Of a stretch of 64,000 nucleotides of DNA, positions 48,001 to 60,828 are shown in pieces. This DNA is from Drosophila persimilis (Eukaryota; Arthropoda; Insecta; Diptera; Drosophilidae): assembly GCF_003286085.1 (NCBI RefSeq), contig NW_020825288.1, positions 10,664,001 through 10,728,000 on the forward strand, in the 5' to 3' direction. Position numbers and translations under genes: made by a program. The stretch's first letter is position 1. Each line of letters starts with the position of its first letter. The notes beneath the pieces are model-generated. The model did no database searches. It was not told the origin of the DNA and was given only the letters and a program-made list of their open reading frames with translations.

Positions 48001-48555
48001 CGTCCGTGTGCCCGCAGGTGATGAAGCCGTTGTCTCTCTCGCTCTTTCTTCGGCAGCATTTGCATGTGTGTCTCTGCCTCGCTTCCTGTGTGCGGCTACT
48101 GTCTGCCGCATCCTGCTGTCACTCTGGCTACCGCACTTGGGCTGCGGCGGCTACCCTCCCGCATGGGGGCCCAGGCAGACAGCTGATAATGCCATTGATA
48201 AGACGGCTTGATGATATGACACCCCCCACACTCGAATCAAGCCCATTTGTTGTACGCTTCCAGAGGGTGTGGCGATGCAGGGAACGAAACATTGATACCC
48301 TAAAGCATATACATGTATGCATGTGGGCTGGGTTTTGCCCATTCCGATGGACCAAGCAAAAGCGAGCGAGGGCGAATTGGCTCCCAGGCGAATTCCCAGT
48401 CAGCACAGGATTTCAGCGGATTTCTAAGAGTATTCGCAGCTTCGGCCAGAGAAGTTAGCTTTCCTCTCTTTCTGGGATTGGCCATCGCCATCGCCATCGC
48501 CATCGCCCCCGCGGACAAGGACGCACCTGAGCAGAGAGCAGAGAGCAGAGTGTGT

Positions 48556-48586
<31 letters not shown>

Positions 48587-51547
48587 TACCTTTTTGTTTG
48601 TCTAGTCACCAGATCTGTAAGCCAAGCTCTGCCGCTGCCATCGATGGGCCCGCAGCATGCAATGCGGTAAAGCAATTGGTAAATGGTACCTGGCTGCAAT
48701 CTGGGTTAAGTGCAGCCGGAGTCGCAGTCGAAGTCGGAGTTGGAGTCGCTGCCTGCCACACAGCCGCCTCTCGACGTGCAATTTATGCATTTCGTGTTCA
48801 CAGTTTTATGATTATGTTGCACAGCCGAACAACTAAAACGTTGACTAAGGCAAATAAACAAGACAATCAGCAGAACAAACGTTGCAACATTTTGCGCCAC
48901 GTTTCGTTTCGCTTCGCTGCCGGCGATCAAGGCCGCTGCGGCTCTCTTGGGGTTTAAGTACTATAAATTACAAGTTTTTCTTATTTTGTTTGCTAATTTT
49001 TGTTGTTGTTGAGCAAACGGAAACGGTCATATGCAAAAAAACATAGATAGAAAAATAGAAACCCCCGCAATCGCAGTCTAATGAGCCAAGGCTGGGCCCA
49101 GTTCTCTTGGCCAGATCTTCGGTTGGGAATCCAGTCCGTGGTCTAACTGGGTCTGGCCTTTCACAATGCCACACCGAGGAGTGAGGAGGTGTCTGCCGGG
49201 GCAGGCAAAATCTAATTAAATGCTATCGCACTAATAATCAACAAATTCACGAATGGAAAAAACAAAAAAAAAAAAACAAAACAAAACCCAAACCAAACTT
49301 TCTAAAGCCCCAAGAAGCCCCGAGAGTGACGCCTGTTTATGCGACTCTTTCGCGAGAGTATGGGTGTTATAAAAAATCGCTCAGCTCTGGCGCTGGCTTT
49401 GGCTTTGGCTAATTATGAACGCCTAATTACAAAGACGGATGCCACAAGATGCCCCCCCTTAGCATCTCTGCATTTGCGGCTCTCCATCCCGGACAGGGGC
49501 TGTGGCAGCTCCCGTCTAGCGTGCGAAAAGTTCAACACAAAAGGCAAAAACCCGCTTCGCTTCCACGCTGGAGGAGCGGGAGCGGTCGGTCTTGAATTAT
49601 GATTTCAGAAAGCCAAGCCGCGCGTGGCAGCAGCAGCAGCAGCAGCAACAACTTTGGCCGGCTGACTGACTTTTCCGCCCGGGCTTTGATTTATGTGGCA
49701 GCTGTGACACGGCGGCTTCGTAGCGTTCTCTATAATTACAGAGAGCCCAGTCAGACAGTCAGTCAGATAGTCGGGGCAGACTCGGCGGCGGCACCATGAA
49801 ATTGTAGGCAGAAAATCAAGCCAAGATATATATAGATATATATGCTATATATTCGTGTGTGTGTGCCTTGGAAGAATATGATCTCTCCCTTTTGGCCAGG
49901 CCAGGCCAGGCCAGGCCAGAGCCAGGGCCAGCTAGGTTTCTCTCACTCTTTGGCTTTGGCACTGTAAACATTGTTTTCACCACATGCTGTCATCGGCTTT
50001 TACCCCGCGACTCGGATACGCCGGGTCTAATGTTGTCAGCACTGCCTTGAGAGGGGGGAAAATTCATGGCGACTCTGAACTTAGCACCCGGACCGGATTC
50101 GCACATTGTAAAAATTCTGGAAATATGAGCTTCCGGGATTGTGGCCTGCCCCTGTCTCTGCCTGTGGCATGGTGTTGAGAGCCATTTTGTGGGGCATATG
50201 GCAAAGCTACTAAGAAGATACGATTAATAATCGACCGGGTGTGGCATGCCAGACAATGTGCAGGCCTTTGTTTTGTTAGAATGAAAAAGCTGCGACGCAG
50301 ATTAAATAAAGTGAATACCGAATCCCACCGAATCGATTCGATTGCCTGTTCATGCAGGTCTCCAATATGTGCATTTATAGTGATCCATTCTAAAATGCTT
50401 ACTGAAAATGTAAAAGCCGGTTGTAAAAGCTTTATTTTTTGTTTAAATCAGTAGTCGAATCGCCTGTTTTTTGTTCGTAATCCTATTTATGCCTTCTACA
50501 GCCATGGCTACGCTTCCTGCCATTCGTTGCAGGCTCCTGCTGCAAAATATAAATCCGATCAATCTGCAATTGAATTTACCAAAAATAAAGAAAGAAAAGA
50601 AAAGAAACACTTTCAATGCGGTGCTCCGGTGGTTCGATGAATGCAATCGGGCGGGCGTAACAAGTACACAAAGGCGAAGGCGAAGGCAAAGGCAAAGCCG
50701 CCGCCGCCGGCAGCTGCTGCTGCTGCTGCTGCCCGGATCGGTGACTGCTGCTGACCCATTTATGCAGATTTCGTTGCACCACAACAATGGATTGTACAAC
50801 AACAACAATTACAACACAGAGAGGCAACAGCCATGCCATGTACTGCATCAAGTACAAGACAACACTCTGCTGGTTATTGCTCTGCTCTGCTCTGCTCTTG
50901 TTGCTGTTTCTTTAAAGGTTGTCGCAGTGCAGCAGTCGAGAATTTTTGGTCATTTGTCATGTTGATTTATATTTGGTCATTGGCATTTAATGCTTAACAA
51001 GAGTTTCGCGCGGCTCTGGCCCAAAAGCTGGCCTGCTTGCCTGCTGGCTGTAACCTTGAATGGCGGCCGCCACATCAATTTGGATCAGTCGGTGGGTTAC
51101 CCTCTGGACTCTGCTGACTGCTGTTTTGTGCCCCATGTTGACACAGCTTGGGCTTTGTTGTGTGCCTGTAGATATAGCACAGTTTTCAGCTGGGGTGGGG
51201 GTGTTCTATATTGACTTTGACCTGAGTCATCCATCCATCCGTCCCTTCCCTTCCCTTCAGACCACTCTCACGATGAGCGAGGTGTCAGTTTATAGCTGAC
51301 TTGCTTGCCGTCTGGCATTTATAATTGAAGGATCTGTCCCTGTCCTGCAATGGCTTATCTCCCTCTCTCCCTCTCTTTGGGCCAAAACAAACAGCACTTA
51401 AAATGTGTATGCGTGTGTGTGTTTCTTGTTTGCCTGCAAAGTAACAAGTGGCTGGCAGGCGGAAGTGGACTCGCACAGGATCCCGATACCCCCAAAGGCA
51501 AATAAAAATACGAACCCAGAGACGTGGGTCTATGTACTACCTGTGGA
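36001..51547. other. Gene-poor, repeat-rich region, part 2
   Basis: No credible coding exon was found. Arrays seen: C-rich 36243-36290 (G4 on the - strand), GGGCCT hexamers 38690-38741, GATACT (39886-39912), GATACA (40430-40448), CAGTTG (42450-42480), CATGCCT heptamers (43416-43447), CAGCTT (44039-44069), ACGGGCAA octamers (44256-44285), TGGCTG (45890-45912), GCCATC (48481-48507), CAG (48556-48586) and GGCCA pentamers (49890-49919). A TATA-like TATAAAAG occurs at 36821-36830 without other promoter evidence. Confidence 0.6.
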
Positions 51548-52024
51548 ATAGAGCCATAAATACGAGTATGCTCGTTTGTCATAGAGCCCTGCTCCCTGCT
51601 CCTGTGGCTCAATGGACACTCCATGGGTATCATCCGCCCATTAATCATGCCATTGTGCCACAGCAGAACCGAATACGAATACGAATCCTGAGAGCCAAAA
51701 CCAAATCCGGCAGCAGGGGCTCATCCATAAAAATTGGCGAGCAATAGAAATGCATTTTCCATCCAGGGGACCATCCTGTGGACCATCCAGGCGTGGGGTG
51801 GCGCTTAGATTAATGAATGCGTTGCGATTAGAATCAATTTGAATTAATGAACATTTAAGGCGACTTTGATTTTGTTTTGCCCACAAAAACACGCGCAGCA
51901 GGGAGTGGAGTGGAGTGGAGTGGAGTGGAGTGCGTGCCGAAACCGCAACCCGAACCCCGAACCCCGAAAGCAAATCAAAACAAAAGACTTAGGCAGCGAA
52001 CTTGGCTGAGGTGATATTTGGCCA

Positions 52025-52064
<40 letters not shown>

Positions 52065-53940
52065 TGGCTTATTAATTTCACATGCCTTGGCCATAATGAA
52101 AAGCGATTTTATATGGCCGGGACCGGCCCGGGACCCGGCCTGCCGTCGTTTTGTAATCAAGTTAAATGCCTGCGCGTCCATAAAAACTTGACTTATCAGC
52201 CGGCAAGGCCAACAAATGGCGCAAATGCATTTAGGGGGAGTGCGGCATGGAGTTACGGGATGGCGTTTTTCCCCCAATTCAAGCCACAGGCCCATTCCAT
52301 TCCAAGGAGATCTGCATATCTGCCGCATTTGGAGACACAGTCAGTGCAGTGCAGTGCAGTGCAGTGCGACCATTAACAGAACGATGTCGCTGAGTGAGTG
52401 CGCGAGTGCGAGCATTGCCTGACTTTTTTTATGGCACTTTTCTTCCACTCGCACTGTGGAAAATCCCCATACCATACAGCTTTATTGGCCAGCTTCCCGC
52501 TGTGCGCGAATATATAACTCTGTTTATCGCATTTTATTTCATTTGGCATTATTTATGCAGAAAGAGAAAAGTATACCCACACAGATACACACACACAGAT
52601 GCAGTGGAAGTGGATGAGTGGATTGAGGAAGAGCTAATGCCCCTGCCTGCCTGCCATTGGCATTGAAAACTATTCAAAATATGCCCGAAAATATCTGCGT
52701 GGCATGTTTGGTTTTTGTTTTTGCTTTCGTTTTTTGTGTGTGGTTTACCTTTCATTGGAAATCAACAAAAACTCAGAAGCCAGACCATTGGAGTACCAAC
52801 AGCAGACGCTATCGATCAAGCATGCAGCACACGGGATTGCCTGGGATCGGGATTGGAATGGGGATTGGAGCGGGAACGGGACCGGGACCGGGGGAACCCT
52901 CTCTCTCTCTCTCTCTCTCTCTTCTGCTTAGATTTCAACACAATGGACTCCTCTATAGTCGGGGGGTTTCGATTTCAAAGCCCAAGCGAGAACCCAGGCA
53001 CGTAGCCTGTGGAAGGGAATCTCGGGAAGGGCAGGGGGGAATGGCTATGGATATGGGAATCTCTCTCTCTCTCTGTGACGTTGATGCGCACCTTTGATAA
53101 GGATGAGACCGACACGAACACACCTCAAAATGTTATGAAATGCGGGGGAATAAGGGAATGAAGAAACAAACCCAAACAAAACAGCTAATACTCGTAGAAG
53201 GGAATACCAGAGAGAGTAAAAGAGAGACAGAGACAGAACGAGAAAGAGAGCCGGAAAGCGTTGACATGGCTAATCCTGATGAATTGCTGTTAGCTGTTTT
53301 GTCTTGCCAAACATGTTACTTATGCAAAAAGGAAAGATAATACTGTAGAACATCTCAACTCTGAGGCTGAAATGCCTAGTCTATCTCCCAGCATATCCAT
53401 TTCCAACTCTTTTCATTTAATTAGCTTTTGAGCTGTGGTGGAAAAGTGTTAAGTCCCATCATCCAAGGCGCTAATCAAATTTAGACAAACGAAAGTGTTA
53501 AGACGCTTTCCTGGAAACGGGCCACGAACTATTAAATGCTGGGCACACAATAGATCCGCAGATAAAACAATGCTCTGATAAGGTCTGAAAGATTTAAGAC
53601 GGCGATATCCCATCCCCATTAAATCCTCCTCATAGAATCCATACAAAACCCGAAAGATATTATATTAAGCCATAGCCGAGGCTGTTACATGGGGTTTTAT
53701 TTTTTATCGCCGCTTGTTAGCAGCGCGAAGTGTGTAAATTTACACACACTCTCTCGCATGCAGACGCCACAGGTGGAGTTTTCCCAGTTTTTCCATCTAC
53801 CATTTCCTCTCTTTCTAGTTTTACTTTCAACGAAAAATTCTGTCTGGAAATTCGCTGGCTTCCAACCCAATCGAACTGCAACATGTATGAGTCGGTCGAT
53901 CTCCTCTGTTAAATGCTCGCAACGAGCTGTTAACGCGCTG

Positions 53941-55710
53941 TGAGCAGTCTCTCTCTCTCTTTGAGTGCTTTTTTCATACCAAATGCAACTCGAACAACTT
54001 CGAACTGGGTTGGAGCGTGATTGCGTCTGCTGAATGAGCGTTTTTCATACCAAACGCAATCAGGTTCAAACCCGACTGCTATGAGCTTGGTATGAATATA
54101 ATCCCACTCAAGTTGGGTCGGCTTTTTCCACTCAAAAAATATCGTCGTTTGGGTATGATCATGAATAACATGAATAACAGCCGAGGCGCATTCGACTAAA
54201 GTGAATCACACTCGAAAACACTGCCGCGGACGCAACAACGAAAGCAGCTCCGCGCTGGTTTTTCGAAAAATTTCCCGTTGATAAAATCGCACAAAAATCT
54301 CGATATTGATATTTTCGCAAAACAACAACAAAAAAATTAAAGAAAATATCAACTAAAAATATATTATCAAAAGGAAATAGATAGATATAGCTTCATATCG
54401 AGTCGGCAAAATCTAAACGGGTCGAGATAATGCCGCTGTTCTCCGCGGATTGTGGCTACGAAAACGAATGAAAACGAGAATACGATTGTGAGTTGTGAGT
54501 GAGCGTGTATCTGTGTGTCGGATGTATCTGAAAACCGTTGGATACGTTTTATGAATGAGCCACGAGCGGGGCAGAACGTGAACGAAATTTTTGTCAGAGA
54601 ACCAACCCAAGTCGAAAATCGGGGAGAAAGAAATGCGATAAACAGACGCACACACACAAAAACCAACAAAAAATAAAGAGAATCGAAACGATAGCAAAGC
54701 TTCCCCAATAAGAAAGAAAACGTTTGTTTTGCTTCAACAACAGTAATAGCAACAATAACAATAACAAATACGAAAAAGAGAGAAAAGTCTCTTGGGTGGA
54801 TAGCCGAAGTTTTAAGTGCTCTTTGAGATACTTTGAGACTCCATACTTACGTGCACCGTTGTTAAGGCTTATCAGTTAGAGTGATGTATATTTATGTGAC
54901 ATATGGATCAGATCTTGACCATTCCGAGATACTTGTATGTTTCCTATTCAAGCAATAGTACCCTTTGTTAGCGCATAAGCTGCTGAAACGAGCACGGAAA
55001 ATGCAATTGCAATTGCAATTGCAATGAAAACAAACGCATCGTTTGTCACACATCTGGCTCTCACAGCACAGTATTTTTTGGCTTTAATTTCGCGCGTTGC
55101 CCCCCGCCAGCACCAGAATAATGGATTCCCCCTTTGAAAAACAGAGAAACAAAATATGAATTACAGGGAAAAATATAAAATTAAATAGTGCATAAAAATC
55201 AGTTTTCTTTGCGGCTCGGTTCCGTTTCGAAAAAATATTCTGGTGTGTGTGTGTGTGTGTGTGTTATTGCTGTTACTGTTTCCCTCTCTCTCTCTCTCTA
55301 TCTCTGGCCCCCCAAATAGAGAGAGCGAGAGAGAGAGAGAGCGAACGCGCGTGCTTTTGTTTTTTTGTCGATTACTAAATTTTGTTGGTACGCCCCATAG
55401 AAAAAAAACATGACGAAATGTTGTTGTTGAAAACGAGCGCACAACAACAATAGAAATAAAAATAAAAGTGATTAGAAGAAAATAGAAACCACAGAATAAA
55501 AGGGGAAATACATACATTTATGTATGTGTGTATGAAAATATCAGATATATAGTGCATGAAGTATACAAAATAAAATTCTATTTGGTGTTTATGGAATTAT
55601 ACAAAGTGTTGTGAAATAAAAAATAAAAAATTACAGAGCGGAGCGAAGCGGAGAAGACACTACCAGACCAGTCTCAACGAAAGGCAGCTGCAAACGCATC
55701 TAAGAAAAAG
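53941..55710 (+). promoter_or_regulatory. Putative promoter and 5' non-coding exon in duplication copy 1
   Basis: The island at 53970-54160 has CATACCAAA at 53975 and 54046 and inverted partners near 54087 and 54152. It leads into A-rich, CAA-rich DNA typical of fly 5' UTRs. The segment ends with a purine-rich stretch and a donor-like AAAAAG|GTAAAT (55710/55711). No ORF of note begins in it. It could be a first exon of a + strand gene beyond the window. The TSS is not determined. Confidence 0.3.
55002..55025. repeat. Self-complementary TTGCAA hexamer array
   Basis: Four overlapping TTGCAAT units form a repeat that is its own reverse complement. A second copy lies in the downstream duplicate near 59648-59671. 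ATTGCAAT resembles C/EBP half-sites. Confidence 0.7.
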
Positions 55711-55968
55711 GTAAATAGAGCTTCAAGACCCCATGCCGCTTATCATCGGGAGTGGGTAAACATTGGCTTATCTGTCTGTTCAGCGAGGGGTGGGGGTGTG
55801 TACGTACGAGTGTAGGCAGTATATGTACCTGGCCAGATCTGCAGATCTCTTGCGGTGGTTCGGGTTCCCAGAACAAAACCGTTCACGTTTAGATACATTT
55901 AGTGATTGTCGCTATGTTTGCAGATACTTTCACTCTAAAAACAGACACCACTCAGACCCCGTACTCTG

Positions 55969-56007
<39 letters not shown>

Positions 56008-56185
56008 CAGCTGCCTGGCTGTTGTCTCTCCTTTTCTTCCCTCCCGTTAGTTTGGGCCAGGCCAGCTTTATCTTGTCAGGCGTCGCGACGTCGTGTGTGT
56101 GCCAGGCCAGTCGAAGTAGTGATAGTGATAACCTATATAATATATGTACGCTACGAGTATTTTAACGGTTACCTAGTCCTAGTCG

Positions 56186-56669
56186 ATAGAGCCATAAATA
56201 CGAGTATGCTCGTTTGTCATAGAGCCCTGCTCCCTGCTCCCTGCTCCTGTGGCTCAATGGACACTCCATGGGTATCATCCGCCCATTAATCATGCCATTG
56301 TGCCACAGCAGAACCGAATACGAATACGAATCCTGAGAGCCAAAACCAAATCCGGCAGCAGGGGCTCATCCATAAAAATTGGCGAGCAATAGAAATGCAT
56401 TTTCCATCCAGGGGACCATCCTGTGGACCATCCAGGCGTGGGGTGGCGCTTAGATTAATGAATGCGTTGCGATTAGAATCAATTTGAATTAATGAACATT
56501 TAAGGCGACTTTGATTTTGTTTTGCCCACAAAAACACGCGCAGCAGGGAGTGGAGTGGAGTGGAGTGGAGTGGAGTGCGTGCCGAAACCGCAACCCGAAC
56601 CCCGAACCCCGAAAGCAAATCAAAACAAAAGACTTAGGCAGCGAACTTGGCTGAGGTGATATTTGGCCA

Positions 56670-56709
<40 letters not shown>

Positions 56710-59700
56710 TGGCTTATTAATTTCACATGCCTTGGCCATAATGAAAAGCGATTTTATATGGCCGGGACCGGCCCGGGACCCGGCCTGCCGTCGTTTTGTA
56801 ATCAAGTTAAATGCCTGCGCGTCCATAAAAACTTGACTTATCAGCCGGCAAGGCCAACAAATGGCGCAAATGCATTTAGGGGGAGTGCGGCATGGAGTTA
56901 CGGGATGGCGTTTTTCCCCCAATTCAAGCCACAGGCCCATTCCATTCCAAGGAGATCTGCATATCTGCCGCATTTGGAGACACAGTCAGTGCAGTGCAGT
57001 GCAGTGCAGTGCGACCATTAACAGAACGATGTCGCTGAGTGAGTGCGCGAGTGCGAGCATTGCCTGACTTTTTTTATGGCACTTTTCTTCCACTCGCACT
57101 GTGGAAAATCCCCATACCATACAGCTTTATTGGCCAGCTTCCCGCTGTGCGCGAATATATAACTCTGTTTATCGCATTTTATTTCATTTGGCATTATTTA
57201 TGCAGAAAGAGAAAAGTATACCCACACAGATACACACACACAGATGCAGTGGAAGTGGATGAGTGGATTGAGGAAGAGCTAATGCCCCTGCCTGCCTGCC
57301 ATTGGCATTGAAAACTATTCAAAATATGCCCGAAAATATCTGCGTGGCATGTTTGGTTTTTGTTTTTGCTTTCGTTTTTTGTGTGTGGTTTACCTTTCAT
57401 TGGAAATCAACAAAAACTCAGAAGCCAGACCATTGGAGTACCAACAGCAGACGCTATCGATCAAGCATGCAGCACACGGGATTGCCTGGGATCGGGATTG
57501 GAATGGGGATTGGAGCGGGAACGGGACCGGGACCGGGGGAACCCTCTCTCTCTCTCTCTCTCTCTCTTCTGCTTAGATTTCAACACAATGGACTCCTCTA
57601 TAGTCGGGGGGTTTCGATTTCAAAGCCCAAGCGAGAACCCAGGCACGTAGCCTGTGGAAGGGAATCTCGGGAAGGGCAGGGGGGAATGGCTATGGATATG
57701 GGAATCTCTCTCTCTCTCTGTGACGTTGATGCGCACCTTTGATAAGGATGAGACCGACACGAACACACCTCAAAATGTTATGAAATGCGGGGGAATAAGG
57801 GAATGAAGAAACAAACCCAAACAAAACAGCTAATACTCGTAGAAGGGAATACCAGAGAGAGTAAAAGAGAGACAGAGACAGAACGAGAAAGAGAGCCGGA
57901 AAGCGTTGACATGGCTAATCCTGATGAATTGCTGTTAGCTGTTTTGTCTTGCCAAACATGTTACTTATGCAAAAAGGAAAGATAATACTGTAGAACATCT
58001 CAACTCTGAGGCTGAAATGCCTAGTCTATCTCCCAGCATATCCATTTCCAACTCTTTTCATTTAATTAGCTTTTGAGCTGTGGTGGAAAAGTGTTAAGTC
58101 CCATCATCCAAGGCGCTAATCAAATTTAGACAAACGAAAGTGTTAAGACGCTTTCCTGGAAACGGGCCACGAACTATTAAATGCTGGGCACACAATAGAT
58201 CCGCAGATAAAACAATGCTCTGATAAGGTCTGAAAGATTTAAGACGGCGATATCCCATCCCCATTAAATCCTCCTCATAGAATCCATACAAAACCCGAAA
58301 GATATTATATTAAGCCATAGCCGAGGCTGTTACATGGGGTTTTATTTTTTATCGCCGCTTGTTAGCAGCGCGAAGTGTGTAAATTTACACACACTCTCTC
58401 GCATGCAGACGCCACAGGTGGAGTTTTCCCAGTTTTTCCATCTACCATTTCCTCTCTTTCTAGTTTTACTTTCAACGAAAAATTCTGTCTGGAAATTCTC
58501 TGGCTTCCAACCCAATCGAACTGCAACATGTATGAGTCGGTCGATCTCCTCTGTTAAATGCTCGCAACGAGCTGTTAACGCGCTGTGAGCAGTCTCTCTC
58601 TCTCTTTGAGTGCTTTTTTCATACCAAATGCAACTCGAACCACTTCGAACTGGGTTGGAGCGTGATTGCGTCTGCCGAATGAGCGTTTTTTCATACCAAA
58701 CGCAATCAGGTTCAAACCCGACTGCTATGAGCTTGGTATGAATATAATCCTACTCAAGTTGGGTCGGCTTTTTCCACTCAAAAAATATCGTCGTTTGGGT
58801 ATGATCATGAATAACATGAATAACAGCCGAGGCGCATTCGACTAAAGTGAATCACACTCGAAAACACTGCCGCGGACGCAACAACGAAAGCAGCTCCGCG
58901 CTGGTTTTTCGAAAAATTTCCCGTTGATAAAATCGCACAAAAATCTCGATATTGATATTTTCGCAAAACAACAACAAAAAAATTAAAGAAAATATCAACT
59001 AAAAATATATTATCAAAAGGAAATAGATAGATATAGCTTCATATCGAGTCGGCAAAATCTAAACGGGTCGAGATAATGCCGCTGTTCTCCGCGGATTGTG
59101 GCTACGAAAACGAATGAAAACGAGAATACGATTGTGAGTTGTGAGTGAGCGTGTATCTGTGTGTCGGATGTATCTGAAAACCGTTGGATACGTTTTATGA
59201 ATGAGCCACGAGCGGGGCAGAACGTGAACGAAATTTTTGTCAGAGAACCAACCCAAGTCGAAAATCGGGGAGAAAGAAATGCGATAAACAGACGCACACA
59301 CACAAAAACCAACAAAAAATAAAGAGAATCGAAACGATAGCAAAGCTTCCCCAATAAGAAAGAAAACGTTTGTTTTGCTTCAACAACAGTAATAGCAACA
59401 ATAACAATAACAAATACGAAAAAGAGAGAAAAGTCTCTTGGGTGGATAGCCGAAGTTTTAAGTGCTCTTTGAGATACTTTGAGACTCCATACTTACGTGC
59501 ACCGTTGTTAAGGCTTATCAGTTAGAGTGATGTATATTTATGTGACATATGGATCAGATCTTGACCATTCCGAGATACTTGTATGTTTCCTATTCAAGCA
59601 ATAGTACCCTTTGTTAGCGCATAAGCTGCTGAAACGAGCACGGAAAATGCAATTGCAATTGCAATTGCAATGAAAACAAACGCATCGTTTGTCACACATC

Positions 59701-60828
59701 TGGCTCTCACAGCACAGTATTTTTTGGCTTTAATTTCGCGCGTTGCCCCCCGCCAGCACCAGAATAATGGATTCCCCCTTTGAAAAACAGAGAAACAAAA
59801 TATGAATTACAGGGAAAAATATAAAATTAAATAGTGCATAAAAATCAGTTTTCTTTGCGGCTCGGTTCCGTTTCGAAAAAATATTCTGGTGTGTGTGTGT
59901 GTGTGTGTGTGTGTTATTGCTGTTACTGTTTCCCTCTCTCTCTCTCTCTATCTCTGGCCCCCCAAATAGAGAGAGCGAGAGAGAGAGAGAGAGAGCGAAC
60001 GCGCGTGCTTTTGTTTTTTTGTCGATTACTAAATTTTGTTGGTACGCCCCATAGAAAAAAAAACATGACGAAATGTTGTTGAAAACGAGCGCACAACAAC
60101 AATAGAAATAAAAATAAAAGTGATTAGAAGAAAATAGAAACCACAGAATAAAAGGGGAAATACATACATTTATGTATGTGTGTATGAAAATATCAGATAT
60201 ATAGTGCATGAAGTATACAAAATAAAATTCTATTTGGTGTTTATGGAATTATACAAAGTGTTGTGAAATAAAAAATAAAAAATTACAGAGCGGAGCGAAG
60301 CGAAGCGGAGAAGACACTACCAGACCAGTCTCAACGAAAGGCAGCTGCAAACGCATCTAAGAAAAAGGTAAATAGAGCTTCAAGACCCCATGCCGCTTAT
60401 CATCGGGAGTGGGTAAACATTGGCTTATCTGTCTGTTCAGCGAGGGGTGGGGGTGTGTACGTACGAGTGTAGGCAGTATATGTACCTGGCCAGATCTGCA
60501 GATCTCTTGCGGTGGTTCGGGTTCCCAGAACAAAACCGTTCACGTTTAGATACATTTAGTGATTGTCGCTATGTTTGCAGATACTTTCACTCTAAAAACA
60601 GACACCACTCAGACCCCGTACTCTGCCACACACACACACACACACACACACACAGGCAGCTGCCTGCCTGTTGTCTCTCCTTTTCTTCCCTCCCGTTAGT
60701 TTGGGCCAGGCCAGCTTTATCTTGTCAGGCGTCGCGACGTCGTGTGTGTGCCAGGCCAGTCGAAGTAGTGATAGTGATAACCTATATAATATATGTACGC
60801 TACGAGTATTTTAACGGTTAGCTAGTCC
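56186..60828 (+). repeat. Direct tandem duplication, copy 2 (4643 bp)
   Basis: This is the second copy of 51548-56179, offset 4638 to 4657 bp as small indels accumulate. It differs by an extra CTCCCTG near the start, four substitutions (58499, 58641, 58676, 58751), an extra T near 58690, altered GT/GA/CA repeat lengths, and one fewer GTT and one more CGAAG unit. The right edge is GGTTAGCTAGTCC, after which the sequence is unique. Confidence 0.97.
58586..60367 (+). promoter_or_regulatory. Putative promoter and 5' non-coding exon in duplication copy 2
   Basis: This is the counterpart of 53941-55710, with donor-like AAAAAG|GTAAAT at 60367/60368. If these are real first exons, a downstream gene would have two near-identical alternative starts. 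Confidence 0.28.

Larger units (their letters stand above)
51548..56179 (+). repeat. Direct tandem duplication, copy 1 (4632 bp)
   Basis: This block starts ATAGAGCCATAAATACGAG and ends GGTTACCTAGTCC. It is repeated head-to-tail at 56186-60828 after six extra bases (56180-56185). The copies are almost identical: the first 2.3 kb shows only one 7-bp indel, four substitutions lie at 53854, 53996, 54031 and 54105, and the rest are microsatellite or small repeat-unit changes plus two single-base changes near the right end. It has no protein-coding gene. It includes a GCC run (52030-52062), a CT repeat and a promoter-like island with a possible 5' exon. Confidence 0.97.

Noticed and set aside
48313-48957. 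214-codon + strand open frame with poly-Ala/Ile and poly-Gln
   Set aside because: The runs come from GCCATC and CAG microsatellites; the remaining sequence shows no protein character.
52002-52376. Frame with 12-alanine run, present in both duplication copies
   Set aside because: The run is the GCC microsatellite; the frame has no other coding signs. Presence in both copies only reflects the duplication.
54055-54075. GGTTCAAACCC, reminiscent of a tRNA T-arm
   Set aside because: No acceptor stem, D-arm or anticodon arm could be fitted around it.
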